The position numbers were made by a program, and so were the translations under genes. The notes beneath the pieces are model-generated. The model was not told the origin of the DNA, searched no databases, and was given only the letters and a program-made list of their open reading frames with translations. From positions 1,293,501 to 1,353,500 of the forward strand of contig OX442324.1 of the NCBI GenBank assembly GCA_949358305.1: a DNA stretch of 60,000 nt. The letters are read 5' to 3'. Positions 9,464 through 20,063 of this stretch are shown in pieces (the stretch's first letter is position 1; the number at the start of each line of letters is the position of its first letter). The DNA is from Strigamia acuminata. Lineage: Eukaryota; Arthropoda; Chilopoda; Geophilomorpha; Linotaeniidae.

Positions 9464-10623
9464 TGTAATGAATCGCGTTTCCCGAGCGGTTTGGGACGCG
9501 TTTGAAAGACGCCGCGATACAGAAAATCTTGGGAGCCTGGTCCTCGAGACCTGCCCAGCCGTGAGTGCGCGCCTTATGTCGGTAGCACACACTCCAGATC
9601 CCGATCTTTACACGAATATTTATTTTGGCCGGGTATTCCGAGCTACTAAAATGGGGGGACAGAATTTGCTTAGCGGTCACCAGAGTCAAGACCCAACGCG
9701 CGTCCCGCAACGTATCGTGCAGATCACAAGATCACACGAAGTTAAACGAAACACGTAACGTCCCGACTCACAAGCGTCCGCCTCGCTGTCGAAGTGAAGC
9801 GTGAAATGCGTGCTAACGCGTGCGTAACTGGCCTGCACGGTCACTCAAATCTAAACTAAACCTCAAACTAATGCTTAATCAAGCTAAAGCTCGTTGTGAG
9901 CGGCGAAACTAAGCTACGCGCCGAATGCATGAAATAAATAGACACAAAGATTTCAGTTTGAAAGCCAAACAAACTTATCCTGCCTAAATAGCAACGCGTC
10001 ACGGCGCTTAAAACAACACGAAAGGAAGCGGAAAAACAACAGGTTCAAATGGATAAAACTGTGAGTTAACACTAATAAAGATGAGATGAAAACCTAGAGT
10101 CATGTCTCAGAGCTACTAGGCGAAACAAAGCAGCGAGTGAGCTTTGTTAAGTGAGCTAAGACTCTGCCATGAGCACTGGCTCCAAAGAGCACCTACGCGT
10201 TCGGGATACAGAGCTTAACTGAGGAAAAAAGGGAAAAATAGGGTGAAAGGTAAACTTGGACTCATCCAAGCTCAACCAATCACGGAAGAGTCAAGAGCCA
10301 ATCAGTACAGTCGGTGCATACTAAGTGTATGACTAACGTCGACGCGTACTGACCAGAATAGAAATGCAAATGAGTTCGCATCAAAACAATAAACAGAAAT
10401 AGAAAAACTAGGAAGAGATAAGAGAGAAGTGAGAGAAAGAGAAGAAAGTTAGGAAAGAGTAAGGGATAAGAAAGGAAGAAATGAGGGAAAATGAGAAGAA
10501 TTCGGCTAAACTTAAGACAAAATGGAAACAATACAAGGTAGGAACACAATTAGGGTTTATTAGAAACACAACACGGGGAAAACAATGCGTACTACTCGTA
10601 CGCGTGAACACCGGACCGTGACA
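9464..10623 (-). repeat. 5' LTR of the tRNA-Phe Gypsy element
   Basis: On the minus strand it starts TGTCACGG and ends ATTACA, two bases before the primer site. It is 1,160 bp. The solo LTR at 15685-16622 shares the same start, the same end and interior blocks, such as a GATTGG-rich patch near plus-strand 10270-10330. Its outer end cuts the left terminal repeat of the Tc1 element, so it inserted into that transposon. The target duplication cannot be checked because the other LTR is outside the window. Confidence 0.75.
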
Positions 10624-10828
10624 TTGTGTTTGAAATTAAATCACACAAAAAATAAGCAACATATAATCAAATGTTTATTTTTCCCAATATAAGGAGCATA
10701 AAATGAATCAAATAAACCAAATTTGATGGAAATTGATCAATTTTTTCAGAAGTTATCATGAAAAATGATTGGGTCCTGCAAGACACTAAATTAGAATCCT
10801 CAAGAATTAGAGGCATGAAATTAGAATA
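10624..10828 (+). repeat. Left terminal inverted repeat of Tc1 element (tip missing)
   Basis: It pairs with 13168-12960 read backward, with a few mismatches. The inner transposase-binding-like repeat AGAGGCATGAAATTAGAATA is at 10809-10828. Confidence 0.7.
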
Positions 10829-10865
10829 TTGAGCAGGAATGCAAATTATAATGTGTAATCATCCC

Positions 10866-12016
10866 TGTTGCGACTCTGGGTTTCTCGACCTGTAAATACT
10901 TACCTTTACTCAGTCGATCCGCAATTGAGCTGCCGTTGATAGGACTTAGACTCTAGTGCCTGTAAAATAGTGTCTAGGGGTAATTTTAATGGAATGAAAA
11001 CTGCCGTTTGAATGTAATAAAAAATACAAGTAACTTTATTCGGTGAATTTACAAAAATAATGATAATAATAATACTAATGATTAGGACTAGAAATTATAT
11101 AAGAAGAATGAAATGGAAAATGTAACGAGAGCGACAATGCTCTCGGCGAACAAAGGCTTTATTTTGGCGCGCGACAAATCGAGTTTGTCACGTACTCCAA
11201 AAATGGCGAAACGAACTTGCCGATACAAATTTCGTCGCTCGTTCGATGGTTTCAACTGTAGACTCCGGAGGAAAGCTCACGGTGGTCCACAGTCTCTACG
11301 ATGGTTCACGTTGGTGCTGTGTCAGCAACGATGAGTCTCGGAACAAGTCGGACGAGACTCACAATAACCGACAGTGAGCGGTTTTCTCGGGCGTTACCCG
11401 AGATTCGTTTAAGTGCGGGTAACCGACGATGGCGGTTACACGCAAAGCGCAAATGAGGCTGGTTCCACCGATAATACAGTGGAAACAGCAGAATGAATCT
11501 CAACTCACCAAACTAACACTATCAATACTTGAAGTCTTGGGTTTTGAATCCTTTTCATAGCAGTGATGTTGTGTTCTTGTTGGTGATGTGGTCGAGAGTG
11601 AGTTCGCCGCCAAAATTTGGGGCTTTTATGCACTCTCTGGTCCTGCGCACGAAATGTGCGTAGAGTGATGATTTTGGTGCAATACAGGATGTATTACATC
11701 ATCATCATCACTCTGATGTAATGTTTTAGTCAAACAGAGGGTAAAGTGTGCCTGAGGGATTTCCGCTCTCAGGTCACACTTTTGGCGTGTGCCACATTAA
11801 ATAATTATTTAAGTGTGACAATTCTGCACCTGCAGGCTTGGCACACTTCGGTTTTTTCCCCCAAATAGGGGTGAGAATATGCAAGGGCAATTCTCCTCTC
11901 CTAATTAAGCAATTTGGTTTGGCGTGTGTCAAACCAAAATAGAATAAAATATACAATTTCTTTAGTGGTGACAAATTTATTTCTAATATAAATAAAAACA
12001 CTTCAGGGTCACCACA
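10866..12016 (-). repeat. Solo LTR inside the Tc1 element
   Basis: It is bounded by TG...CA (TGTTGCGACT at 10866, CACCACA ending at 12016) and flanked by TCCC on both sides (10862-10865 and 12017-12020), a 4-base duplication. The minus strand has a TATA-like CATAAAAG near 11628 and AATAAA near 11036, so the likely orientation is minus, starting TGTGGTGACC. The open frames in it (11113-11334, 11774-12034) show no similarity I recognise. The parent family is unknown, probably Gypsy from the 4-base duplication. Confidence 0.6.
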
Positions 12017-12117
12017 TCCCAAACTCATCTGCAATTAATGAGCTAAGCTCAAAAAGTGAATATATATTTATTATTTGTTATTACATTATGCCAATGTCAC
12101 TTCAAATTAAATCCAAG

Positions 12118-12960
12118 ATGGGAAAGCGATCAGACTTAACTGATCGTGAAAAAACCAAAATAATTACTTTATTTCAACAAAAACTGAAGCAAATTGACAT
12201 AGCCAAAGCTATTCCTTGCTCCCAGTCAACTGTGTCAAAAGTTATACAACAATTTAAGGCAAATGGTGATGAGATTTTTGACCAGCAAAAATATAAACAA
12301 CGGATCGTAAAACATCTAAACGGACGGACAGCTCTCTTCGTGAGATTGTGAAGAAAAATAGGTTCAAGAATGGAAACAAACATCTAAAATCCAAGTGTCA
12401 ACTCGCACAATATTAAGAAGGCTAAAAGAAATGGGATTCAAGTCTCGAGTTCCTAAACACAAACCACATCTTAATGCAAAACAGCGAAGAAAACGATTAT
12501 TGTGGGCAAGAAAACACATGAAATGGACTGTTGATCAGTGGAAAAGGGTCATTTGGTCAGAGAGTCTCGATTTTGTATAACATTTGGTGATTCTGGGCCC
12601 AGAGTCTGGCGAAGAAAAGGAGAGGAGTATGTTCACACATGTGTATGGTCTACAGTGAAGCATCCCACATCTGTTGTGATGTGGGGTTCCAAGGCTGCAA
12701 AGGGCATTAGCACTCTCTTGTTAGTTGAGGGTATGATTAATGCTGGAAAATAAAAGATATTCTCATGGATGGACTTTTGACTTCATTACAATGAGGAGGA
12801 TGCTTTTCTGATTATTCATTTCAACATGATTTAGCACCGGCACATTCAGCTAAAGTTACTCAAGATTGGTTCAAGTATTAGAGTGGCCAGGTGGAATCTA
12901 TGCCCAGATGTATTAAGGCAGTAATTAATGCAAAAGGCGGACCTACAATGTATTAAGGAT
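12118..12960 (+). pseudogene. Tc1-type transposase, frameshifted
   Basis: It starts at the ATG at 12118 with a paired-like helix-turn-helix (DIAKAIPCSQSTVSKVIQQF). It then breaks into other frames: a second DNA-binding part (TRTILRRLKEMGFKSR, about 12397-12450), the first catalytic region WSESLDF (about 12555), VWSTVKHPTSVVMWG (about 12640), a QHDLAPAHSAKV second-Asp region (about 12825) and a typical C-terminus NAKGGPTMY near 12955. At least three frame breaks make it inactive. The family cuts and pastes itself at TA. Confidence 0.75.
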
Positions 12961-13216
12961 AAATATTCTAATTTCATGCCTCTAATTTTTGAGGATTCTA
13001 ATTTAGTGTCTTGCAGAGCCCAATCATTTTTCATGATAACTTCTGAAAAAATTGATCAATTTCCATCAAATTTGATTTATTTAATTCATTTCTTGCTCCT
13101 TATATTGGGAAAAATAAACATTTGGTTATATGTTGCTTATCTTTTGTGTGATGTAATTTCAAACACAACTTTTGGTTTGACAGAGGTGTGTATTCTAATT
13201 TCATGTCTTTGAGTAG
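12960..13216 (-). repeat. Right terminal inverted repeat of Tc1 element with two direct repeats
   Basis: It contains the inner repeat (12964-12983) and outer repeat (13191-13210), about 227 bp apart, typical of IR/DR termini. The tip reads CTTTGAGTAG and is followed by TA at 13217-13218. Confidence 0.65.
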
Positions 13217-13220
13217 TATA

Positions 13221-13531
13221 TGTCGTGATCCGACTTAAACAATGTTTAGAGAGAGAAAATACCTAACCTGGGAATAAATCATGAAAACACTTGTATAAAT
13301 GTAATTATGATGTTTTATTTAAATCTAATGTTTTACAAATAATTCTAATATTAACACTAATTATATTGTTGGTCTCGGGTATTCTTGCGGACACGAGTGA
13401 ATGCTAAACAATTGGAGACAATTGGTTTAGCTTAAATCTGGTCTGTTATTTTATGTCTAGGGTTAAATGTATTTTAATTTAATTTCGAATGATAATTCTG
13501 TTTTTATTAAAAATTCGAAATGAGTTTATCG
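13221..13531 (-). repeat. Partial LTR-like remnant
   Basis: The sequence GTCGTGATCCGACTT and the following landmarks (a TTTATTTAA block, GGTCTCGG.TATTCTTGC, GTCTAGGGTTA) repeat in the same order in 13532-14188, but diverged. It appears to be the inner part of an older LTR of the same family, lying directly beside the newer one. Confidence 0.4.
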
Positions 13532-14188
13532 TGATTCGACTTTGTGGTAGAATAATTATAAGAAAGATCGGGACACACGGTAATACAATGAAATATTACT
13601 TTATTTAATAAACACTTACGATAATGGGTTACAATGATTGAATGTATGAATGATGGTCTCGGATTCTTGCAAATACGAGTTGCTGCTAAACAATGGCGCG
13701 CGTGCTATCGTTTAGGCCTACACGTGGTCTGATGGTTGTCTAGGGTTAGTTACCCGCTTTCCTAACCACGTAGATGTTCGCTTTGTGCGAGTAGAAATGA
13801 GACAACTTGTTTCTAGTATATTTATTCTAAGGTGGTTCGACCACATTAAATAAATGTGATTCGGGTTTACAGTAGGAATATTCAGCGGGCACCGGTCCTC
13901 TATCAATCCGTCAAACGGCCTGAAGGTGAGGTAGTGGTGTTCTTGCTGAAATCTGGTAACTGTAATGTCATTTCCGGTCAAACGTCCTTCTTATATGCTG
14001 ACCGGAAGTGACGTGTATGCAAATCGTCATGATTATGCAGGTTCGCAGAAACACACGACTAGTCAGTCTAGTCGAGGTTTCGGGCGCCCTCTAGTAACCA
14101 ATCTTAACATCATAATATTTACCAATAATTACATTTCAGGTGATCTTGAATCACCACACGTCCCTCTCTTAGAATAAACATCGGGACA
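13532..14188 (-). repeat. LTR of an unidentified retrotransposon (minus orientation)
   Basis: Read on the minus strand it starts TGTCCCGATG at 14188 and ends GTCGAATCA at 13532, 657 bp. AATAAA-like signals fall on the minus strand near 13600. It lies downstream of the minus-strand coding remnant 14312-14903, so it may be the 3' LTR of that element. No polypurine tract or flanking duplication is convincing. Confidence 0.45.
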
Positions 14189-14311
14189 TTTCTATATAGA
14201 AAACTTATTTTATTTGATTATACATGAAACAAAAAATTTAATGATACGCTATTATGAACTCGATTAAGAAAAGGTGACATGACAATCTTATACTAGGATA
14301 ATCGTGATGAG

Positions 14312-14903
14312 TTACTTCTTTTTTAGGTTGTTGGCATAACTTTCCTTTTTCTCCGTACTTGGTTCGTCCAGGTTCGGGGATGAGGTTAGTTTAGAAGAGA
14401 AGTAGTTTGGATCTTCGCTTTTGTTTAAGTAAAAGCGGAGGTGGCCCGGAGGTTCCAGCGGATTTCCTCTTCTCTCGTGGACCCAGATTTGCGGCAGGAA
14501 GGCCCTGGTTCGCGTGGTGGATCCTCTGTGACTCGGCTGCGTCTTTCGGGGGGCGATGGGCTCTGAGGAGTCTTTGGTGCTGAATGAAACGATCTCCTCC
14601 TGGGCCATCCTTGATGGCGGACTCCAACCAGATAAAGAGAGATGAGTCTCGCTCTGGAGATTGTTTTAATTTTTTCTCCGTATCGGCTGTTAAGGAAAGT
14701 CCCGGGTAATATAGTTGGATCCTCGGGTCAACTCTCGGCGAGGGTGTTTTTTGAGCCGTAATTCTGGCCTTTGGCCGCAAGATCTCAGGTTTGGCTTTCT
14801 TCTTTTTGGTCGTGACTGGTTTGACCAGTGGTGTCGAAGTAACTTCGATTTCTGGCGGGGGCGGAGGTCCCTGTGACTCCGGAATAATGGTCTCTGTTAT
14901 TTC
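14312..14903 (-). pseudogene. C-terminal polyprotein remnant of an LTR element
   Basis: From 14903 an open minus-strand frame runs through Pro-rich and Lys-rich sequence into PRIQLYYPGLSLTADTEKKL and LFIWLESAIKD. Near 14620 it shifts frame and continues as VSFSTKDSSEPIAPRK to a stop at 14312. The composition resembles the variable tail that follows integrase or gag in LTR elements. I do not recognise a domain. Copia A2 cuts off its upstream part at 14904. Confidence 0.35.
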
Positions 14904-15308
14904 TGTTGGTGTTTAGAATCCACTTCAAACTAATTTACACCGTATTTCGATGCGTAATGACGCTATTCGGACATTTAGATCGCTTATTTTCATTTGGTAG
15001 TGTTTCCTGGGTTATTTAATGTTGTTACCTATGTTTTCCCTTAGTTTTATTGTAAAGGGGATGCATGATGCTGTTTGAATGTGTTTTGTACATTTGGCAT
15101 CATGCATTCTCTATTCTGAGTGTATCTTTTGTTATTATTATCAATTTCGGCCACCAGATGTCTCTGGTATTCTACAAATGGCCGCGCACACGGATACTGT
15201 GCTCTCTCATGTATTTCCAGGGTTTCTGGATCTCTTTCAGTAAGTTTTATCGAATAAATATGTTATTTTGTTTATTATTAGTCTTTAGTTGAGTGCCACA
15301 CGTCTATA

Positions 15309-15609
15309 CAGGGTGGAACAAAAGTCTGTTCCCCTCAAATATTTCCTGAGCAATTGCATCTAGGCCAACTTTGATGAAGCGATCATATAGGAAGTTGAGT
15401 GAGAGCAATCCAATGATGGCGTCAAATTTGACCTTGAAGGCCATTTTCAAGGTTATTCACTTGCTAACTTCCAAACCAATCAGGTAAGAGCAAAAAAGTC
15501 AATTACAAAGTTGAAGAGCACCATTTGTTTAGTCAATATCCACTTTTAAATCTTATTGTTACCTTATCTTATCATGTGAAAAAAGTGAAAATATAAATTT
15601 CAAAACTCA
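15309..15609 (+). repeat. Left terminal inverted repeat of mariner
   Basis: About 300 bp are complementary to 17883-18180. This is far longer than the ~30 bp of classical mariners. It is followed by A-rich sequence to 15680. Confidence 0.85.
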
Positions 15610-15684
15610 AAAAAAAATTTGACAAAAAAAAATCAGAAACTAAGCATGTTAACTGAACATAAAAACTTAACTGTCAGTTCAGCT

Positions 15685-16622
15685 TGTCACGGTCCAGGGT
15701 TACGCGCACGAGTTCTACGCGCTTTTTCCCCTGTGTTTCCAATTGTTTTGTTGGCATAATTCGTGCATTGTTTGTTTTGTTCGTTCATTAAACCTAATTC
15801 CTAGTCCTACCTTATTTTGTATTGAAGTTTGTTATGTTAGTTTCTCCTAACTTTTTCTTATTTTGTTTCAATTTCGACCTTTCTTTCCTGGTTTACTTTC
15901 TTTTCTCTATGTTTTGTTTTGCATATTTCTAAACCTTCAATGCATCGTCATGAGTCATACCCATTTGGTATGCACCGATGCATTTGATTGGTTTCCTGAC
16001 CTTTCCGTGATTGGTTAAGCTTGGCCCAGTCTATTCTGACCAAGTTTAGCTCTCACCTCTTTTTCCTTTTTCAAGTCAGTTGTGCTTTGAGCTTTGAATG
16101 TGTAAGAGCTTTAACTAGCCGGTATTCTCACAAGCCTGCATAATTCACTTGGGAGCTGATATTTTGCTTTCCCATTGCTCAGTGTGGACCAATTTCCTGA
16201 CCACTGAGTTTTTTCCATTTTCACCACATTTGAATACGCATTTCGTTCGTTTTTATTCCATTTGAATTCCTTTGTTTTCTCCCTTTGTTTATTTTAGCAA
16301 CGTGACGTGTGCCTCAGAACCGGGCAAGATTTATGTAGCCATTATTTCCGTGTCTAGTTTCTTTTCGGGCGTGCTGCCTTGCATTTGCTTGGTCAGTACG
16401 CGTCAATTTCCAAATTTCTTTGGTTTCAACATTTCTGTCTCCATTTTTAAGGCTTGGTAAGGCCCGGTAAAAAATAAAATTGTGTAAAGACTAGAGGTAT
16501 TTGGAGTGTATGCCACCAACTTCCGGTGTACATTGACTGCCGGGCAGGTACTCAAACCAGGCTCCTGAGATACTGCATTTCAAAACGTGTCTAATTTAAT
16601 CTTAGAAACGCGATTCATTACA
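15685..16622 (+). repeat. Solo LTR of the tRNA-Phe Gypsy family
   Basis: It starts TGTCACGGTCCAGGG and ends CGCGATTCATTACA, 938 bp, flanked by AGCT on both sides (15681-15684 and 16623-16626). Starts, ends and an interior block (TATGCACCGA...TTCCGTGATTGGTT...AGCTTGG) match the LTR at 9464-10623. It is a solo LTR left by recombination after insertion between the mariner's left repeat and transposase. Confidence 0.8.
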
Positions 16623-16718
16623 AGCTGATCCTAATAAGTGCTTGCTTTTCAGTACAAAGTTCTCACGTTCATTTCCCAGAAAAACTCAAAAAATTTCCAG
16701 ATCCAAATTTCAGACATT

Positions 16719-17792
16719 ATGTCAGAATACACAAACCAAGAAATGGTAGACATGATGTTCTGCTATGGTGCAGCAAATGAAGATGGTGCAGCCGCAACTA
16801 GATTGTACAGTGCAAAATATCCAAATCGACGTCATCCAGTACCACGAACACTTCGATCAATTGTTCAGAGATTCCGGGAAACGGGAAGTGTACAGTCACG
16901 TCCTCGACAAGGTCGGCCAAGAACAGTGACAAATGATGACATGAGCACAACAATTCTGGCAGCAGTAGGAGCAAACCCACATCTCAGCAGCAGAGCAATT
17001 GCTAATGATGTTGGTTGTGCCCATACATCTGTGTTAAGAGTACTGCATACCAATCATTTCCATCCATACCATTTACACTGCCACCAAGAACTTCATGGAA
17101 CTGATTTCAATACTCGAGCAGAGTATTGTGACTGGTTCCTAACCCAAACTGATAATGATGAACTGTTTCCTCAAAAAGTCTTGTGGTCAGACGAGGCCCA
17201 ATTCTCACGCAATGGAACTGTCAACAGACACAATCTCCATTATTGAGCTTCAGAAAATCCTAGATGGTTACGCCAAGTAGCACACCAAGTAAATTGGCGC
17301 TGTAATGTGTGGTGTGGAATCTACAACAAAGAAATCATTGGTCCTGTGTTCTTCAATGGCACTTTAACAGGCCAGCGTTATTGTGATCTCATCTTGACAA
17401 ATACAGTTGAGGAGTATGTTGACAACTTACCACTGGCCTCGGCACGTCAAATGTGGTATCAACATGACGGTGCCCCTCCACATTTCGCACTTGCTTCTCG
17501 TCAGCATTTAAATGCCTTATTTGGAGTTCATTGGATTGGACGAGGAGGGCCAATAGCATGGCCACCAAGATCTCCTGACCTAACACCATTAGACTTCTTT
17601 CTTTGGGGTCATGTAAAAGATGTTGTCTACAAAACTCAGCCAGCATCTATAGATGAAATCAAAGATCGAATAACAGCAGCATGTGCTGGAATCACACCAC
17701 AAACAATCGATGCAGTGTACAAATCTACACAAAACCGAGCAGAATTGTGTCTTGGTGCTGGTGGTCGGCACATTGAGCAAATACTGGACTAA
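16719..17792 (+). pseudogene. Mariner (DD41D) transposase with one in-frame stop
   Basis: The ATG at 16719 begins MSEYTNQEMVDMMFCYGA. A helix-turn-helix DNA-binding region with PRTLRSIVQRFRETGSVQS and a GRPR linker (GRPRTV) follows. Catalytic residues are the Asp of WSDEAQF (about 17190), the Asp of YQHDGAPPHF (about 17468) and the Asp of SPDLTPLDFFLWG (about 17592), with 41 residues between the last two. One TGA at 17244-17246 stands where Trp would be expected. The frame is otherwise open for 357 codons, so loss of function is recent. The start is chosen because upstream in-frame residues lie next to the solo LTR. Confidence 0.85.
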
Positions 17793-17882
17793 TTATCCTT
17801 TCCTTATCCTCATTATTCTAATACAGAAGTTAAAGAAAACTTCAATTTGATTTGATTTGATTTTTTTCTAGTAACTGAGGAA

Positions 17883-18180
17883 GTTTTGAAATTTATGTTT
17901 TCACTTTTTTCACAAGATAAGAAAAGGTAACAATAAGATTTAAAAGTGGATATTGACTAAACAAATGGTGCTCTTCAACTTTGTAATTGACTTTTTTGCT
18001 CTAACCTGATTGGTTTAGAAGTTAGCAAGTGAATAACCTTGAAAATGGCCTCCAAGGTCAAATTTGACGCCATCATTGGATTGCTCTCACCCAACTTCCT
18101 ATATGATCGCTTCATCAAAGTTGGCCTAGATGCAATTGCTCAGGAAATATTCGAGGGGAACAGACTTTTGTTCCACCCTG
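17883..18180 (-). repeat. Right terminal inverted repeat of mariner
   Basis: It mirrors the left repeat and ends TTCCACCCTG at 18180, followed by TA. Confidence 0.85.
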
Positions 18181-18334
18181 TATAAGTGTGGTACACGTGT
18201 ATTTGACCCGATATTCGCTCAAATACACGTACGACGTGTCTCTTTTCAGTGCGCACGAGAATTAACGTGCGTGCTTCATTTTTCACGCTTCCTATCACCC
18301 ATTTTGGCGATATTTTGCGCAGGATTGCTACAAT

Positions 18335-18346
18335 TGGTAGCAGAGC
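18335..18346 (+). promoter_or_regulatory. Primer-binding site of Copia A2, initiator tRNA-Met 3' end
   Basis: TGGTAGCAGAGC lies two bases after the LTR end, as in A1 apart from the final base. Confidence 0.8.
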
Positions 18347-18907
18347 GCTGGAGACGATCCAGTGTATTGTTTTTGTTTGTTTTTCGCTAATAATCGCGGA
18401 ATTTTTCACGTTTATCGTGAAATTTTTGCGAATTTTTTCTTTGCAGATTATCGGCGATTATCAGCAGCTTTCCTGCAACGTTTTGCAGACGTCTATTACG
18501 TTTTTGAAACGTTTTCATCGAGATTCCCAATTCGGCACCCTGTTGTGCGATTGGTCGGCGATTTTCGACGATTTTTCATGCGTTTCGACGATTTTTTCGA
18601 CGATCTTAGCAAGATTTCCGCATTTTCATGCGCAACATCGCCATTTGCTTGTCATTTGGCGCAACGACTAATCTTGTTTTTGTCTTTCAGTAGTCGTATT
18701 ACCTTTGTTAAATTTAAGTTTTTGGTGTGGGTCCCGTTTAGCGTCGACACAGCCCTTCGGACATTCCGTCCAAGCTGTGTTCGTATTCTTAGACAAGGCT
18801 GAGTCCTGCACCACCTAACATTTCCGCGGCCCCAGGTGGTCACAAAGGACGTTAGGGGGACACTTGTCTAAGGTTCTAAGGCAATTGTAGCAATTGTAGC
18901 TTTAGGG

Positions 18908-19109
18908 ACTATTTATTGTCTTGTTTCCGAGGCCAAACAATCGGCGCTCGACGGCTGTAATACGCCAAAAGAGCAGTGGGCAGCACTCGCCAAGATCTAC
19001 ACGCCCAGCTCCCTCGCCCGCCAAGCGGCGATGCGCCGACAGTTTCTTCAATTGAAATTAGAACCCAACGAAGAAATGCCCGACTTCATCGAGCGGGTTG
19101 ACTTGATGG
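18908..19109 (+). pseudogene. gag: Copia A2 gag fragment
   Basis: It encodes CLVSEAKQSALDGCNTPKEQ and LKLEPNEEMPDFIERVD, aligning with A1 gag codons ~75-140. It lacks the N-terminus, joins the leader directly at about 18908, and is cut at 19109 by the Gypsy LTR. The leader (18347-18907) is similar to that of A1. Confidence 0.75.
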
Positions 19110-19914
19110 TGTCGCGAGGTGGTTTGCTCCTGTGTTGTTTTTCCGGACGGTTGGAGGAAACCATAGGACAATGGAGTAACCATTGTGTTGATAATAAAAA
19201 GTTGATAATGAGGTTGGTGATGAGGTGCGACATTAAATGAGAAAAGAATAAATATTACTTAATATTGAATATTGGTGGGTACCTGTGAAAACATGTTTTG
19301 TTTTTGTTTTATAAAACATTGGGGGTGAGGGGGAGGTGAGATTGGAGACTTGTGGTTGACATGGGAGCAGGGGGCTATCATGGGGCTGGACTAATTGGAA
19401 GAGCCCCTGGCTGGGGATTATAGTGAGGAAGTGCATGGCCAATTAGGGAAGTATGAAGGACGTTGGACTGAAGGGGGTGGAAAATTGGACTAGATGATCC
19501 ACACGTTGGCAGGAGAGCAGAGAGTGCAGTGCTCCATTTTCATCTTGTAGACGGAGCCTTACCTTGTCCTCCCGGGAGCTTAAAAGGGCCGAAGCTGCCG
19601 TACATCAATCCACGGGGTCCGGTGACCACACTCTTCATTTGGTTCCATTATCTGACCAGTCGTCTTTTCAAAGAACAAGGACCGCAGGCAACGCCAGCAG
19701 GAACACCTCGTCGTTACTTACCCTCATCTGATCAGGTCGTAACGTAGTTGTTTTGTTTTTTTCTTTTGTGTCGACTTGAGGCACCCTTCACCTTTCCCTC
19801 AGGGGATTTACGATTGTTTTGGTGTTATGTTGTTGTTTTTGTCTCTAAGCCTTTATTTTGGAGATTTATTGTTATTTTGGGACTAATTAATCATTTTTTG
19901 GGGGTTATTATTCC
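19110..19914 (+). repeat. 5' LTR of giant Gypsy element
   Basis: It starts TGTCGCGAGGTGG. The shared sequence with the 3' LTR ends TTATTATTCC at 19914. Relative to the 3' LTR it lacks about 360 bp after 19375. The exact 3' end is uncertain because the LTR does not end in a clear CA. Confidence 0.75.
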
Positions 19915-20063
19915 AGTGAGTTGGAAAAACTGATTAATTTGGGTGACAGACTTGGTTAGGGACTTTTGGAAGTGTAGGGCTAATCGAATTGATTACAGTT
20001 TCAATTCTGGTTGTGTTGTGTGTCCTTTTTGATCTGGTTGACAAGTAGAGGCTTTGGTCTAAG
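19915..20063 (+). other. Leader of giant Gypsy element
   Basis: 149 bp lie between LTR and gag ATG. I searched by eye for primer sites of tRNA-Lys, Ser, Leu, Met, Phe, Trp, Pro, Thr and Gln and found none that is convincing, so the primer is unknown or the site is mutated. Confidence 0.4.

Larger units (their letters stand above)
1..10623 (-). mobile_element. Ty3/Gypsy-type LTR retrotransposon (tRNA-Phe primed), 3' part outside window, split by Copia A1
   Basis: Read on the minus strand, this element has an LTR (10623 to 9464), a primer site for tRNA-Phe (9461 to 9444), a short leader and a gag gene. Copia A1 (882-8033) interrupts it. Removing A1 and one copy of the 5-base duplication restores an open gag frame across the junction, so A1 inserted into an open gag. 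Pol and the second LTR lie beyond position 1. A solo LTR of the same family sits inside the mariner at 15685-16622. The Gypsy assignment rests on the gag fold type and LTR style, because pol is not visible. Confidence 0.75.
10624..13216 (+). mobile_element. Tc1-type DNA transposon with IR/DR termini, defective
   Basis: The sequences 10624-10828 and 12960-13168 are inverted copies. The right end carries two copies of a 20-bp direct repeat (outer 13191-13210, inner 12964-12983) and the left end keeps the inner one (10809-10828). This is the IR/DR layout of Tc1 elements such as Sleeping Beauty. The right tip at 13216 is followed by TA. The left tip, about 48 bp with the outer repeat, was cut off by the Gypsy LTR. 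A transposase pseudogene lies inside, and a solo LTR (10866-12016) enlarges the left half. Confidence 0.7.
15309..18180 (+). mobile_element. Mariner-type transposon, DD41D group, with ~300-bp inverted ends
   Basis: Both tips read CAGGGTGGAACAAAAGTCTG inward and are flanked by TA (15307-15308 and 18181-18182). The inverted repeats run about 300 bp (15309-15609 and 17883-18180), differing at only about ten sites by eye. Inside are a solo LTR (15685-16622) and a transposase gene with a single nonsense codon. The element is about 1.93 kb without the LTR. The MITE at 53988-54742 has the same tips. Confidence 0.9.
14904..18332 (+). repeat. 5' LTR of Copia A2, split by mariner
   Basis: It starts TGTTGGTGTT at 14904 and ends TTGCTACA at 18332. 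Without the mariner (15309-18180 plus one TA) it is about 555 bp, close to the 573 bp of A1. A 5-base flank for checking duplication is ATTTC (14899-14903), but the other LTR is missing. Confidence 0.75.
14904..19109 (+). mobile_element. Copia A2, truncated relative of Copia A1
   Basis: It consists of the 5' LTR (14904-15308 continuing at 18183-18332), primer site, leader and a gag fragment. A DD41D mariner sits inside the LTR. The gag N-terminus is deleted, because the leader joins codon ~75 directly. The remainder ends at 19109, where the giant Gypsy LTR begins. The rest of A2 does not reappear after 43266, so the junction is not a simple insertion, or A2 was already truncated. Confidence 0.75.
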
